64,000 nucleotides of DNA, from contig NZ_JANIOF010000010.1 in the NCBI RefSeq assembly GCF_024733555.1, positions 1 through 64,000 on the forward strand, read 5' to 3'. Positions 29,050-37,393 of the stretch are shown here, in pieces. Under the pieces are notes generated by a model. That model saw nothing but the letters and a program-made list of their open reading frames with translations, was not told the DNA's origin and ran no database searches. Position numbers and translations under genes: made by a program. The number at the start of each line of letters is the position of its first letter. Within the stretch, counting starts at the first letter, position 1. The stretch comes from Paenibacillus sp. SC116 (GTDB taxonomy: Bacteria > Bacillota > Bacilli > Paenibacillales > Paenibacillaceae).

Positions 29050-29774
29050 CGACCCGCCTCCACTGATTCCGCTGTAGTTGCAGCGCTCTCTTGGCCCTGC
29101 GGCTTTATCGTACATTCTTGCTCCTGGCCCCGCTCATTCAAATAAGCTTCCAAGCCAGCTCGACGCAATTTGCACGCTGGACACTCTCCACAGCCATCCC
29201 CAGCCAATCCTTCATAGCACGTAACCGTCTTTTCGCGGATGAAGTCAAGCGCCCCCAACTCATCTGCCATACGCCATGTTTGCGCCTTATCAAGCCACAT
29301 GAGCGGCGTATGAATAACAAAGTTCGTATCCATCGATAAATTGAGCGTTACGTTTAATGACTTAATAAATACATCTCGACAGTCTGGATAACCGCTAAAG
29401 TCTGTTTCGCAAACACCTACAATTAGATGCTTAGCGCCTAATTGCTTCGCATAGACCGCTGCAAAGGAAATAAAGAGCAAGTTTCTCCCATCTACAAATG
29501 TATTCGGCAGTTCCCCATCTTCATGTTCAATTGCCATATCACTGCGTGTAAGTGCATTTGGGGCCAGCTGATTAAGCAGGGACATATCCAAAATACGATG
29601 TGGAATATTCAACTCCTCTGCGATGCGACTTGCATACTCCAGCTCCGTATGATGCCTTTGGCCATAGTCGAATGAAATAGCCTCAACTTCTTTAAATTGC
29701 TTCAATGCCCACCATAAGCAGGTGGTGCTGTCTTGACCGCCGCTAAAGACGACGACCGCTTTGTCTTGTTTCAT
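29046..29774 (-). CDS. queC: 7-cyano-7-deazaguanine synthase
   Basis: ATP-dependent conversion of CDG to preQ0. PP-loop [13 protein letters not shown] near residues 8-20 and the C-terminal zinc cluster [17 protein letters not shown]. First gene of queCDEF; a preQ1 riboswitch lies in its leader. 242 residues is slightly longer than the B. subtilis protein, because of a Gln/Glu-rich tail. Confidence 0.96.
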   Translation of the reverse strand: MKQDKAVVVFSGGQDSTTCLWWALKQFKEVEAISFDYGQRHHTELEYASRIAEELNIPHRILDMSLLNQLAPNALTRSDMAIEHEDGELPNTFVDGRNLLFISFAAVYAKQLGAKHLIVGVCETDFSGYPDCRDVFIKSLNVTLNLSMDTNFVIHTPLMWLDKAQTWRMADELGALDFIREKTVTCYEGLAGDGCGECPACKLRRAGLEAYLNERGQEQECTIKPQGQESAATTAESVEAGR

Positions 29775-29836
29775 CTTGATTGTCTCATCCTTTCGTTTCC
29801 CTCAATCGGTGAAAGGCAGACCTGCTATGTAAACGC

Positions 29837-29867
29837 AAAAAAGGAGATGCGCATCGCACATCTCCTT
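29837..29867 (-). terminator. Terminator in the queC leader
   Basis: Minus-strand AAGGAGATG/CATCTCCTT (29859-29867 with 29841-29849) followed by TTTTTT. It lies between the preQ1 aptamer and queC and is the likely expression platform, although 65 nt separate it from the aptamer. Confidence 0.8.
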
Positions 29868-29931
29868 AAACTAAACGTCAACAAATATACAGCATGGATC
29901 CAAGTAAAATTTCACCCGTCCAGAGCTGTGG

Positions 29932-29969
29932 CCTTAGTTTTTTATAGAGGGAGATTGCGAACCTCTCCC
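29932..29969 (-). promoter_or_regulatory. preQ1-I riboswitch aptamer
   Basis: Minus strand: GGAGAGGTTCGCAATCTCC, then CTCTATAAAAAACTAAGG. The small P1 stem, the conserved loop and the A-rich tail that folds back as a pseudoknot match the preQ1 class I aptamer. It precedes the full preQ1 synthesis operon, so feedback control by preQ1 follows. Confidence 0.92.
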
Positions 29970-29984
29970 GTACGAATTCGTACG
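29969..29984. repeat. Perfect 16-bp palindrome next to the preQ1 aptamer
   Basis: CGTACGAATTCGTACG reads the same on both strands and lies directly 5' of the aptamer and about 15-30 nt after the probable start site. It might be a protein operator or an extra RNA stem. Confidence 0.6.
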
Positions 29985-30005
29985 GATTTGATGAAGTTGT
30001 AAGGG

Positions 30006-30464
30006 TCAGTATATCATACCCTTGCAATCATCTGCTACCCCTCTCAACCTTACACTGCGAATGTACTGTCTTGACGATCTGCTTGCTGCACAGGCAACGG
30101 ATACGAAATCGATCATGACAAAAACTTCCGATCCTCTTCCAACAGACGTGATAAATAAAAGTGCAAGTAGGAAGATCAGGGCAATCGACGATTTTCGAGA
30201 AGCATAAAGCGTCCCTATTGCAATAAGAACAGGAGCAATCAACAAAACGAAGTAATAAGCAAACTCAGCTTGATATTGCTCAAATGATATGCCAAAAGCA
30301 CCGTATACCCATCCCTCGCGAAAAACTGCCCATATTTCTTGCTGATAGGGGATCAGAACCGATGTCCCTAACAACAAAAACAGAACACTAACTAAAAAAT
30401 TAAACCACAAAATAAAAAGGACAATTGAGTAAGATTTGGGCTTATCAAAAGTGATGTCAGTCAT
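30006..30464 (-). CDS. Unrecognised integral membrane protein
   Basis: About 152 residues with four hydrophobic segments (roughly 15-37, 72-95, 99-115 and 118-135 of the chosen protein) and a short Arg/Ser-rich tail. I do not recognise the family. Start chosen at the ATG at 30464 because AGAGGGTGG stands before it; the frame continues to 30485. It is upstream of the que operon in the same direction, and the que promoter overlaps its end. A queuosine-related transporter is conceivable but nothing in the sequence shows it. Confidence 0.6.
   Translation of the reverse strand: MTDITFDKPKSYSIVLFILWFNFLVSVLFLLLGTSVLIPYQQEIWAVFREGWVYGAFGISFEQYQAEFAYYFVLLIAPVLIAIGTLYASRKSSIALIFLLALLFITSVGRGSEVFVMIDFVSVACAASRSSRQYIRSVRLRGVADDCKGMIY
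30008..30016 (-). promoter_or_regulatory. Probable extended -10 promoter of the que operon
   Basis: Minus-strand TGATATACT gives a TGn-extended -10 (TATACT at 30008-30013). No good -35 is seen. It overlaps the stop codon of the preceding membrane-protein gene. Confidence 0.4.
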
Positions 30465-30565
30465 AGATGCTATCCACCCTCTCATTCAGGTTATGTATTG
30501 AGATGAAATTGTTACAACCCGCAAGTTTTCCATATAAATCCTACTATAGATTAATCCCAAAATAA

Positions 30566-30611
30566 CAAAAAGGCAACCGTGAGCCGCCTTCCAACAGCAT
30601 CACGATTGCCT
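30566..30611 (-). terminator. Terminator after rqcP
   Basis: Minus-strand AGGCAATCGTGA/TCACGGTTGCCT (one mismatch-like wobble) with a 17-nt loop, followed by TTTTTG. It closes the HU-rqcP unit. Confidence 0.85.
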
Positions 30612-30626
30612 CTATTCATTACTCAT

Positions 30627-30905
30627 TTACCATCCAAAGTCATCTTGCTTTGGAATCGGTTCCTCTCGCAGCAGCGTATACATGCCAGCGGCCTCATCCT
30701 TCTTGGTCGTCTCTTGGAGACGCTCAACACGGATGGTTACGTATTTCTGCCCGAACTGAACCATAATTTCGTCGCCTACTTTTACGGTACTGCTAGGCTT
30801 CGCTTCGCGGCCATTCAACACAACGCGCCCTTGTCCAGATACATCCTTAGCAACAGTCCGTCGCTTGATGAGTCTAGATACTTTCAGGAACTTATCGAGT
30901 CTCAT
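30627..30905 (-). CDS. rqcP: S4-domain ribosome quality-control protein RqcP
   Basis: Small S4 protein (92 residues; MRLDKFLKVSRLIKRRTVAK, DVSGQGRVVLNGREAKPS, VKVGDEIMVQFG). The B. subtilis counterpart YabO/RqcP binds the obstructed 50S with RqcH and helps poly-alanine tailing. Its ATG shares one base with the stop of the HU gene (TAATG), so the two are translationally coupled. An Hsp15-like role is the alternative older annotation. Confidence 0.9.
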   Translation of the reverse strand: MRLDKFLKVSRLIKRRTVAKDVSGQGRVVLNGREAKPSSTVKVGDEIMVQFGQKYVTIRVERLQETTKKDEAAGMYTLLREEPIPKQDDFGW

Positions 30906-31177
30906 TACTTAACTGCTTCTTTAAGCTTGTTACCTGCTTTGAATGCAGGAATTGTGGATTCTGGGATCTCGATTGTTTTACCTGTTTGTGGGTTGCGACC
31001 AGTACGGCCAGCGCGTTTGCGAGTTTCGAATGTACCGAAGCCGATCAATTGAACTTTGTCACCTTTAACAAGTGCGTCAGTTACTTCGCCGAAGAAACCG
31101 TTCAATACTGCTTCTACGTCTTTCTTAGTCAAACCGCTTTTCGTTGCAATGTTGTTCACCAAATCTGTTTTGTTCAT
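30905..31177 (-). CDS. hup: DNA-binding protein HU
   Basis: Nucleoid protein of 90 residues, MNKTDLVNNIATKSGLTKKDV at the N-terminus and the DNA-binding arm FETRKRAGRTGRNPQTGK. GGGAGG precedes the ATG. In B. subtilis the HU gene hbs lies elsewhere; here it is between mazG and rqcP. The 200 bp upstream contain no promoter that I can place with confidence. A second copy may exist elsewhere in the genome. Confidence 0.95.
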   Translation of the reverse strand: MNKTDLVNNIATKSGLTKKDVEAVLNGFFGEVTDALVKGDKVQLIGFGTFETRKRAGRTGRNPQTGKTIEIPESTIPAFKAGNKLKEAVK

Positions 31178-31378
31178 GTCTATTGGCCTCCCAATTTTTT
31201 AAATCAATAATAGAGTCGTTGCGGCAACCGCAGACCTGCAATCGTCTTTACTAACAAGCAATATGAAATACGTTGCATGTATGTATTCTTGCTTAATTAG
31301 TAAATTCCTCCCCAAGCACGGCACTTTTTCGAAATTTGACGAAAATTAAAGAATTATAAGAGCCAGCACTCGCTTGGA

Positions 31379-32869
31379 TTACGATTCTATCAGTTTAGCC
31401 TCTTGCCACCACTTCTCCATTTCTAGTAAATCAGTCTGGTCAAAAGATTTTCCGTTTATACGAAGCTGATCTTCTATATAACGAAATCTTTTTACAAACT
31501 TGCGATTCGTGCCTGTAAGGGCTTCTTCAGGATCTCCCTCGATAAAGCGCGATACATTCACAGCAGCGAACAGCAAGTCGCCCAGCTCTAGCAGCGTATC
31601 CTCTTGACTTGTGTCGTCTGAAAGAATTGCCTCTCGCAATTCTTGCAATTCTTCAGCTACTTTGTCAAGTACATCTTCTACGCGCTCCCAATCAAATCCA
31701 ACTTTTGATGCCTTCTTCTGGATTTTGTAAGCTTTCATAAGGGCTGGAATATCACGCGGTATACCGTCTAAAACGGACGCAGAAGCCTGATCGGTTCCCT
31801 TCAAACGCTTCTCTTCTGCCTTCATTTGCTCCCAATTTTTGAGCGCAGCTTCAGCATCATTCGCCGATTTGTCGCCAAACACATGCGGGTGACGGAAGAG
31901 CAGCTTTTCATTCAAACTCTGGATAACATCATACACCGTAAAACTTCCTACTTCTTCTTCCATCTGGGAGTGAAGCATAATTTGAAGCATTAGATCGCCA
32001 AGCTCCTCCTGCATCGCAGTCGGATCATCATCATCAATCGTCTCTAACACTTCATACGTTTCTTCGATCAAGTTCTTACGAATCGATTGATGGGTCTGCT
32101 CTTGATCCCATGGACAGCCATCTGGACTGCGCAAAATACCGATGATTTCATGCAATCGTTCAAAGGTCCTATTGCGCACCGCTTCATCTTCTGTACGCGG
32201 GACATATATGAGAGAAAGATTTCCATATCCTTCTACACGGTCCAGCTCATACAGCGGCACGCGAAGAATTTGTTCTGCTCCATGAATACCAAGTGCATGT
32301 CCTACAACGACCTCGTAGTCATCAGGGTATACTTCCATCAGACTGAGCTTTACATCTGAAGCCGTAAACATATCGTACACCTGTCCGATGACGATATGCA
32401 AACGGGGAGATAGAGACGCTGGATTTAGCATCGTTGCATCAAGCAATTGGAAACCATCGATGGGATCAAAGCCAAGTCGAACAAAGGCTTGATCAAGGAA
32501 GCTTTCTCCCCCAAGCACAGTTAATTCAATGCCTTGGGATGGACAGCGTTCAGACAATAGGCTGACCGTTGACTCCGCTACTCGCGGATGCCCCGGCACC
32601 GCGTAAACGATCGTTCCTTCAGTAGCACGCGCTTGCGCAATAAGTCGCTCAGCGATATCGTCGTATACCGCTGGGAAGCTGTCATGCTCCGTATATACAC
32701 TATCAAAAGTTGTATATGAGATGCCTTCTGCACGGAGCCATTCGACAACAGGATGGTCTTCTGTTCGAAGGTATAGATGTGCTGCGTTGCGCAGCTGCCT
32801 TGCAATGCCAAGCGTCAGCTGGCTCTCGTCGCCGGAGCCTAGGCCGACGGCGATCAATTGTCCGCTCAT
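31379..32869 (-). CDS. mazG: Nucleotide pyrophosphohydrolase MazG fused to a tetrapyrrole-methylase-like domain (YabN)
   Basis: Two parts: an N-terminal SAM-methylase-like domain (about 1-225; VGLGSGDESQLTLG, VPGHPRVAEST) and a C-terminal double MazG region starting at CPWDQEQTHQSIRKNLIEE with EELGDLMLQIMLHSQ and a second EE/D helix set near residue 425. It hydrolyses non-canonical NTPs; the N-terminal activity is unproven in the family. 496 residues, as in B. subtilis YabN. AGGAGG precedes the ATG. Confidence 0.93.
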   Translation of the reverse strand: MSGQLIAVGLGSGDESQLTLGIARQLRNAAHLYLRTEDHPVVEWLRAEGISYTTFDSVYTEHDSFPAVYDDIAERLIAQARATEGTIVYAVPGHPRVAESTVSLLSERCPSQGIELTVLGGESFLDQAFVRLGFDPIDGFQLLDATMLNPASLSPRLHIVIGQVYDMFTASDVKLSLMEVYPDDYEVVVGHALGIHGAEQILRVPLYELDRVEGYGNLSLIYVPRTEDEAVRNRTFERLHEIIGILRSPDGCPWDQEQTHQSIRKNLIEETYEVLETIDDDDPTAMQEELGDLMLQIMLHSQMEEEVGSFTVYDVIQSLNEKLLFRHPHVFGDKSANDAEAALKNWEQMKAEEKRLKGTDQASASVLDGIPRDIPALMKAYKIQKKASKVGFDWERVEDVLDKVAEELQELREAILSDDTSQEDTLLELGDLLFAAVNVSRFIEGDPEEALTGTNRKFVKRFRYIEDQLRINGKSFDQTDLLEMEKWWQEAKLIES

Positions 32870-33015
32870 CGTGAATGCAGCCTCCTTCTAGGGCTAAGGA
32901 TAGTAGAAATAAGTTAAAACACGCGAAAGCGATGCACATGAGCTAATACGTAAGGACGAATCCCTGACGTTCTAGGATGTACGACGCTGCAGCGCGAGTT
33001 TCGTGCATTTGCTTA

Positions 33016-33040
33016 GGCTGTGGCGCATTGCACCACAGCC
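33016..33040 (-). terminator. Hairpin directly after the flippase gene
   Basis: GGCTGTGG/CCACAGCC with a 9-nt loop, touching the stop codon of the flippase gene. There is no U-run behind it on the minus strand, so it may be a weak or factor-dependent terminator or an mRNA 3'-end stabiliser. Confidence 0.4.
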
Positions 33041-34701
33041 TATTTGACGCGTGTTAAGCGCGCAGCCAGCGCAGCTAGACGCTGGCCTACTTTAGGCAGT
33101 GCGGCAAGCTCAGCCGGCCGCACAAGCCGCAGCGTCACTGCGAGCGCGCCGAATAGAATCGCGCCGAGCAGGACGCCTATGGCGGTAGCGGCACTGGCAC
33201 CGCCACGGCCGCCGCCGCAAAGGTGGGCAACCGCGCTGGCGGTTAGCCACACCGCGCCGCCCATAGCGGCTAGCGCCAGCGCTAAGCGCGCCGGGCCCCA
33301 CGCCCATACGGCAGGGCCTGCGCCGCCTGCACGCGCAAGTGCGCGTGCTCCTAGCATCGCCGCAACCGTAAGCGATGCCAGCGCGGACAACGCCGCGCCT
33401 TCCAAGCCCAACGTCGGCACAAGCCAGACGTTCAGGCTCACCTTCACCAGCGCCGCTGCTAACAGATGCAGCGCTGGTGCAACCACTGCACCGACGCCCT
33501 GCAGCATCGCGGCACACACCGCCTGCAGGGCGCCTGGCAGCGCTGTGCAGGACACGAGCACGAATACAAGCGTGCCCTTGTCCTCCATATACAGCGCGGC
33601 GTTTACATGCGCCGCTAAGGCGGTCAATCCGACCGCAGAAGCAGCGGCAAGCAGCCACGTCCACTTCATCGCGGCCGCCGTCAAAGCTTGTACCTGCTTG
33701 GCGTCACCACTCCGCCGAGCCAACACAAGCGCTGGCACAAGACCAACGGCCAGCGAACTAGCGACCATCGTAACGAGCTGTACCAGTGGGAACGCTCGAC
33801 TATACACACCGAGCTGTTCCATAGCCTCCATCTCACTCCAGCCACTGCTATGCAGCAAGCGTGGCAGTGTGAACGTATCCACCACATTCATCATAGGAAC
33901 GACGATAGCACCAAGACATATGGGCAATGCAGTCCACGCAAGCCGCTTCATCCACAACCAAATTCCAGATACATTAAATACCGAAGTGATGATATTTGAA
34001 TCAGAGCTTTCGCCTACCGCATGTATGTCCTGTACGGCTCGCCATCTTCTCCGGCCCATTGTAATTAGAAGTACAATAAAGGCAAACAATGCGCCTGCAA
34101 AGGAACCAAATGTCGCTCCTGCAGCCATTTCTGCTTCCGTCGACTCATAAATATATAAGAGAAACAGCAGCATGATCATGACGATGACACGAGCTGTTTG
34201 CTCAATAACCTGTGATACGGCGGTGGTTACCATGCGGCCACGGCCTTGATCATAACCGCGCAGAACCGCTAGCACCGGAAGAATCAGCATCGCGAATGAA
34301 GATGCTCGTATTGCTGCTTCTGTATGCATGTTTCCAATCCAACCTGCAAGCGTCCCTGCTCCCAAATACATCGCGATAAACCCAACAACACCAGAAATAG
34401 ACATCATCATAAGGCCAGCAGCGGCTATTTGATATGAGCTTGTACGATCATGATCAGCTTCCGCATCCGCCACCAATCTAGCAACTGCGACAGGTATGCC
34501 TGCCGTCGCAATGACCGTTAATAAAATATAGAACGGGTAGACCGTGTTATAAATACCAAACACACCATCGCCCGCAATATTTTGCAGTGGAATCTTCTGC
34601 AGTGTCCCTAGCAGCTTGGAGGTAACTGTAGCCAAGCCCAGCAATAAGGCCCCCTGCACAACAACCCCTGTATGGGCCGTATGTTGTTCCTTCACGACCA
34701 A
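33040..34701 (-). CDS. Polysaccharide biosynthesis / lipid flippase family protein (SpoVB/YabM-like, MOP superfamily)
   Basis: 553-residue MATE/MOP-type transporter with about 14 membrane segments. The N-terminus (LLLGLATVTSKLLGTLQKIPLQNIAGDGVFGIYN) is typical of SpoVB/YtgP proteins that move lipid-linked precursors. The 3' part (33060-33700) is strikingly GC- and Ala-rich while the 5' half is ordinary. The start may be the TTG at 34701 or the GTG two codons in. B. subtilis has yabM here. Confidence 0.88.
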   Translation of the reverse strand: MVVKEQHTAHTGVVVQGALLLGLATVTSKLLGTLQKIPLQNIAGDGVFGIYNTVYPFYILLTVIATAGIPVAVARLVADAEADHDRTSSYQIAAAGLMMMSISGVVGFIAMYLGAGTLAGWIGNMHTEAAIRASSFAMLILPVLAVLRGYDQGRGRMVTTAVSQVIEQTARVIVMIMLLFLLYIYESTEAEMAAGATFGSFAGALFAFIVLLITMGRRRWRAVQDIHAVGESSDSNIITSVFNVSGIWLWMKRLAWTALPICLGAIVVPMMNVVDTFTLPRLLHSSGWSEMEAMEQLGVYSRAFPLVQLVTMVASSLAVGLVPALVLARRSGDAKQVQALTAAAMKWTWLLAAASAVGLTALAAHVNAALYMEDKGTLVFVLVSCTALPGALQAVCAAMLQGVGAVVAPALHLLAAALVKVSLNVWLVPTLGLEGAALSALASLTVAAMLGARALARAGGAGPAVWAWGPARLALALAAMGGAVWLTASAVAHLCGGGRGGASAATAIGVLLGAILFGALAVTLRLVRPAELAALPKVGQRLAALAARLTRVK

Positions 34702-34738
34702 TCACGCCTTTGATAAAGTTCGAATCATTTCGTGAAGT

Positions 34739-34767
34739 ATTATAAGCATTTAATATGCCCAAGTCCA
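34739..34767 (-). promoter_or_regulatory. Probable promoter of the flippase gene
   Basis: Minus-strand TGGACT (34762-34767), 17-bp spacer, TATAAT (34739-34744). The rest of the 410-bp gap 34702-35111 has no gene; a GGGGG-TTTTTT tract near 34985-35000 looks terminator-like but I find no convincing stem for it. Confidence 0.45.
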
Positions 34768-35111
34768 CCAACGATACCTTTATAGGAGAGATTAGCTGTA
34801 GTAATGAGCTGAGCAACGCATCTGCATGTGTTCTTATCTTCAAGATGTGTCAGTACGGACACCTTTATACGTGTGCCCTTCTAAATCGCTCTAACTAAGC
34901 ATCATTGAAGCCCCGCTGTACACTGCACTTACTATCAACGATCCAAAAAAATTACGCCTTTTTGTTCCCCTTAACGTGAAAAAACCCCCGCCGTATTAAC
35001 GTTTTCGCATGCGCTCACGTTTTACGACAAGGAGTCTTTATCGCTTAAGTATAGGTTGAACCACTCATCATGCAAGATGCGAGTGTTTCTGGCTGTTTCA
35101 TAAGATGAATC

Positions 35112-35654
35112 TTATTGTTCCATTTGCTTGCCCAAGAAAGCAGCAGCTGTTTCAGCCATTTTTTGTTCCATAAGTCCCATTTTTACAGACTCGTCTTTGT
35201 TCATCAATACAACTGTACCAATTGGGTCTCCACCGGAGATAATTGGAGCGATAACATAGGAAGACAACGCCTCACTGCCATCTTTTACAATTTCATAAGA
35301 ACCAGCATTTGTTTCTGTAACTGTCTTGCGGTTTTCCATGCAGTTTTCCAACAACATGCCGATCTGCTTGTCCAAAAATTCTTTCTTGGATCCACCAGCC
35401 AATGTAATTACCGTATCACGGTCAGAAATAATTGTAATGTGGTTTGTGCTCTCATAAAGAGACTCTGCGTACTCCTTAGCGAAGTCGCCCAACTCACCGA
35501 TTGGGGAGTATTTCTTCAAGATTACTTCTCCATCACGGTCAACGAAGATCTCAAGCGGATCTCCCTCGCGGATGCGCAACGTGCGACGAATTTCCTTAGG
35601 GATAACGACACGTCCAAGATCATCAATACGACGAACAATACCAGTAGCTTTCAT
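35112..35654 (-). CDS. spoVT: Stage V sporulation regulator SpoVT
   Basis: AbrB-like transcription factor of the late forespore. N-terminal swapped-hairpin DNA-binding domain (MKATGIVRRIDDLGRVVIPK, RTLRIREGDPLEIFVD) and a C-terminal GAF-like domain ending AETAAAFLGKQMEQ. 180 residues, against 178 in B. subtilis. In that species it is driven by sigma-G; here a sigma-G match is not clear. The upstream 611-bp gap holds Spo0A-box-like words. Confidence 0.96.
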   Translation of the reverse strand: MKATGIVRRIDDLGRVVIPKEIRRTLRIREGDPLEIFVDRDGEVILKKYSPIGELGDFAKEYAESLYESTNHITIISDRDTVITLAGGSKKEFLDKQIGMLLENCMENRKTVTETNAGSYEIVKDGSEALSSYVIAPIISGGDPIGTVVLMNKDESVKMGLMEQKMAETAAAFLGKQMEQ

Positions 35655-35835
35655 GACATATATGCCTCGCTTTCACAATGTGTGTGGTTAGGACTTGCTT
35701 AAGTATTATTGGTAATCAGAGGCGATAACGATATGGACTGTTAAACTGACCATAGTATTCAACTGCCTCCATGTTCTTATACATACTTCATAATACGTAG
35801 GGAAACTGATCCAGGTTACAAATAAAATCACATTT

Positions 35836-35852
35836 TTCGACACTGTGCGACA
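35836..35852 (-). promoter_or_regulatory. Paired Spo0A-box-like sites upstream of spoVT
   Basis: Minus-strand TGTCGCA (35846-35852) and TGTCGAA (35836-35842) are direct repeats set 10 bp apart; the second is a perfect 0A-box core. They lie about 180 bp before spoVT and downstream of a TTGACC-18-TAAATG promoter candidate. The rest of 35655-36160 is AT-rich without a gene. Confidence 0.4.
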
Positions 35853-36160
35853 AAAAACATTGCTGTTTTCAAAAAGTTTTCACATATTCATCTATCATTT
35901 ATGAAAAAACCAGAAAATAGGTCAAGTATCCCTTTCAAAAATCCACCTTTGACATCTTACTCGATTATCCCAAAAATGTCCACCTTTGGAGGACGATTTT
36001 TTTACATTCTTGCATAAATAACGTAAGTTTTATACCGATAAATCAACATTGTTACCAATTTCAATCATTAGAGTGTTTACCTGGAATGTATTTACGTCTA
36101 TTGTGAGTAGACAATTTTTAGGTAATATCTTGTCCGTTATTTACGTTCTCCTTTTCGTTA

Positions 36161-36198
36161 CACAAGAAAACAGCCATCCTTTTTTGAAAGGATGGCTG
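36161..36198 (-). terminator. prsA terminator
   Basis: CAGCCATCCT/AGGATGGCTG (36171-36180 with 36189-36198) with an 8-nt loop, then TTTTCTTGTG on the minus strand. It lies 68 bases past the prsA stop. Confidence 0.85.
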
Positions 36199-36265
36199 TC
36201 GATTATTTAGAACCATGTAGTAATATTTATTCACAAATAGGTCCTAAGAACTATTTTTTGTCTGC

Positions 36266-37393
36266 TTATTCAGCTGGCTTGTCCGCTTCTGTACCTGCAG
36301 CAGGTTTGTCAGCTTCTTTGTTATCAGCTGGTTGCTCTGCTTTTGGTTGCTCAGCCTTAGGCTCTTCAGCTTTAGGTGCTTCTGGCTGTGGAACAGGAGG
36401 AAGCTCAAGTTTCTTAATAAGTTTTGGCAACTCATCTTTCATGAACTTATCCATGTATTGCGTAGCAGCAGTTGCACGCACCATGTTCATTTCTTCCTCT
36501 GTCAACTTATCAAACTGTTTCTCTGTACGCTTTTCGACACGCATAACATGATAGCCATACTCTGTCTCAACCGGCTCAGAAATTTTATTTAGTTCCAATG
36601 TCAATGCCGCTTCCTTGAAAGCAGGTACCCATTGTCCTACTTGTGCATCTGCATACAAGCCGCCATTAGCCTTAGAACCGCCGTCTTCGGATACTTCGCT
36701 AGCAAGCTTCGCGAAGTCTTCACCCTTCTTCAGACGAGCCTCATACCCTTTAGCAATTTTCAGTGCTTCTTCCTTTGTACGCTCTTTACCGCCTTCAGGC
36801 TTGAATTGTACAAGAATGTGACGCACGCTTGCTGTAGTCATTTCGTTCTTAACTTTCTCGAACTCAGCCTTCAACTGCTCGTCTGTTACTTTTTGATTCA
36901 TATCTGCTACAACCGTCAAGATACGGGCTGTGAAATCTCTCATTTCAGCTTCTGTTACTTTTTGAGCTTCAAGCATCTTTTTGAACTGCTCATCACCAAG
37001 CTGTTTCTTAATTGCATCGATTTGCTCGTTCGCTTTTTTCTTTCCTTCTTCTTTCGCTTTATCTGTTGCTTTCTCAGCTAGATACTTATAAGCGATCGTT
37101 TCTTTTGCAAAATGCTCACGGAATTGCTCAATTTGAAGTAACTGTGCAGATTGCGGGTCGAAAATAGAGCGAATTGCAATTTCTTTATTGAACTCGTTTT
37201 CTGTAAGTTGGCCGCCCTCATACGTAGCAACCACTTTGCTGTTGTCTTTTTTAGCTTCTGTCTTTGTGCCTTCTTTAGTCTCTCCAGCGTTGTTATCAGA
37301 ACCAGCTCCACAGCCTGTTACGACAAGCGCAAATACAAGCGTTAGTGTCATCAGCATTCCTTTCCAGGAACGTTTTTTGTTATTTTGTGACAT
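36266..37393 (-). CDS. prsA: Foldase lipoprotein PrsA (PpiC-type peptidyl-prolyl isomerase)
   Basis: Surface foldase for secreted proteins. Signal peptide with lipobox LVVTGC and the lipidated Cys28, a SurA-like helical part, and a parvulin domain (about 190-285; ASVRHILVQFK, GGLYADAQVGQWVP, TEYGYHVMRVEKR). After residue 330 a Pro/Glu/Lys/Ala repeat tail, probably disordered and wall-spanning. The start overlaps the mfd 3' end by 14 bases. B. subtilis prsA is elsewhere, so this placement is lineage-specific. Confidence 0.93.
   Translation of the reverse strand: MSQNNKKRSWKGMLMTLTLVFALVVTGCGAGSDNNAGETKEGTKTEAKKDNSKVVATYEGGQLTENEFNKEIAIRSIFDPQSAQLLQIEQFREHFAKETIAYKYLAEKATDKAKEEGKKKANEQIDAIKKQLGDEQFKKMLEAQKVTEAEMRDFTARILTVVADMNQKVTDEQLKAEFEKVKNEMTTASVRHILVQFKPEGGKERTKEEALKIAKGYEARLKKGEDFAKLASEVSEDGGSKANGGLYADAQVGQWVPAFKEAALTLELNKISEPVETEYGYHVMRVEKRTEKQFDKLTEEEMNMVRATAATQYMDKFMKDELPKLIKKLELPPVPQPEAPKAEEPKAEQPKAEQPADNKEADKPAAGTEADKPAE

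Noticed and set aside
33110..33664. 184-codon minus-strand frame rich in Arg/Cys
   Set aside because: Frame-shifted shadow of the flippase gene in the GC-rich part.
33020..34150. 376-codon plus-strand frame rich in Ala/Ser/Thr/Pro
   Set aside because: A by-product of the GC-rich codons of the flippase gene on the other strand; the minus-strand protein has clear membrane segments.
34981..35003. Terminator for spoVT at a GGGGG-TTTTTT tract
   Set aside because: No complementary C-run nearby to form a stem.
35716..35772. 18-codon minus-strand ORF before spoVT
   Set aside because: No ribosome binding site; could be chance in an AT-rich leader.
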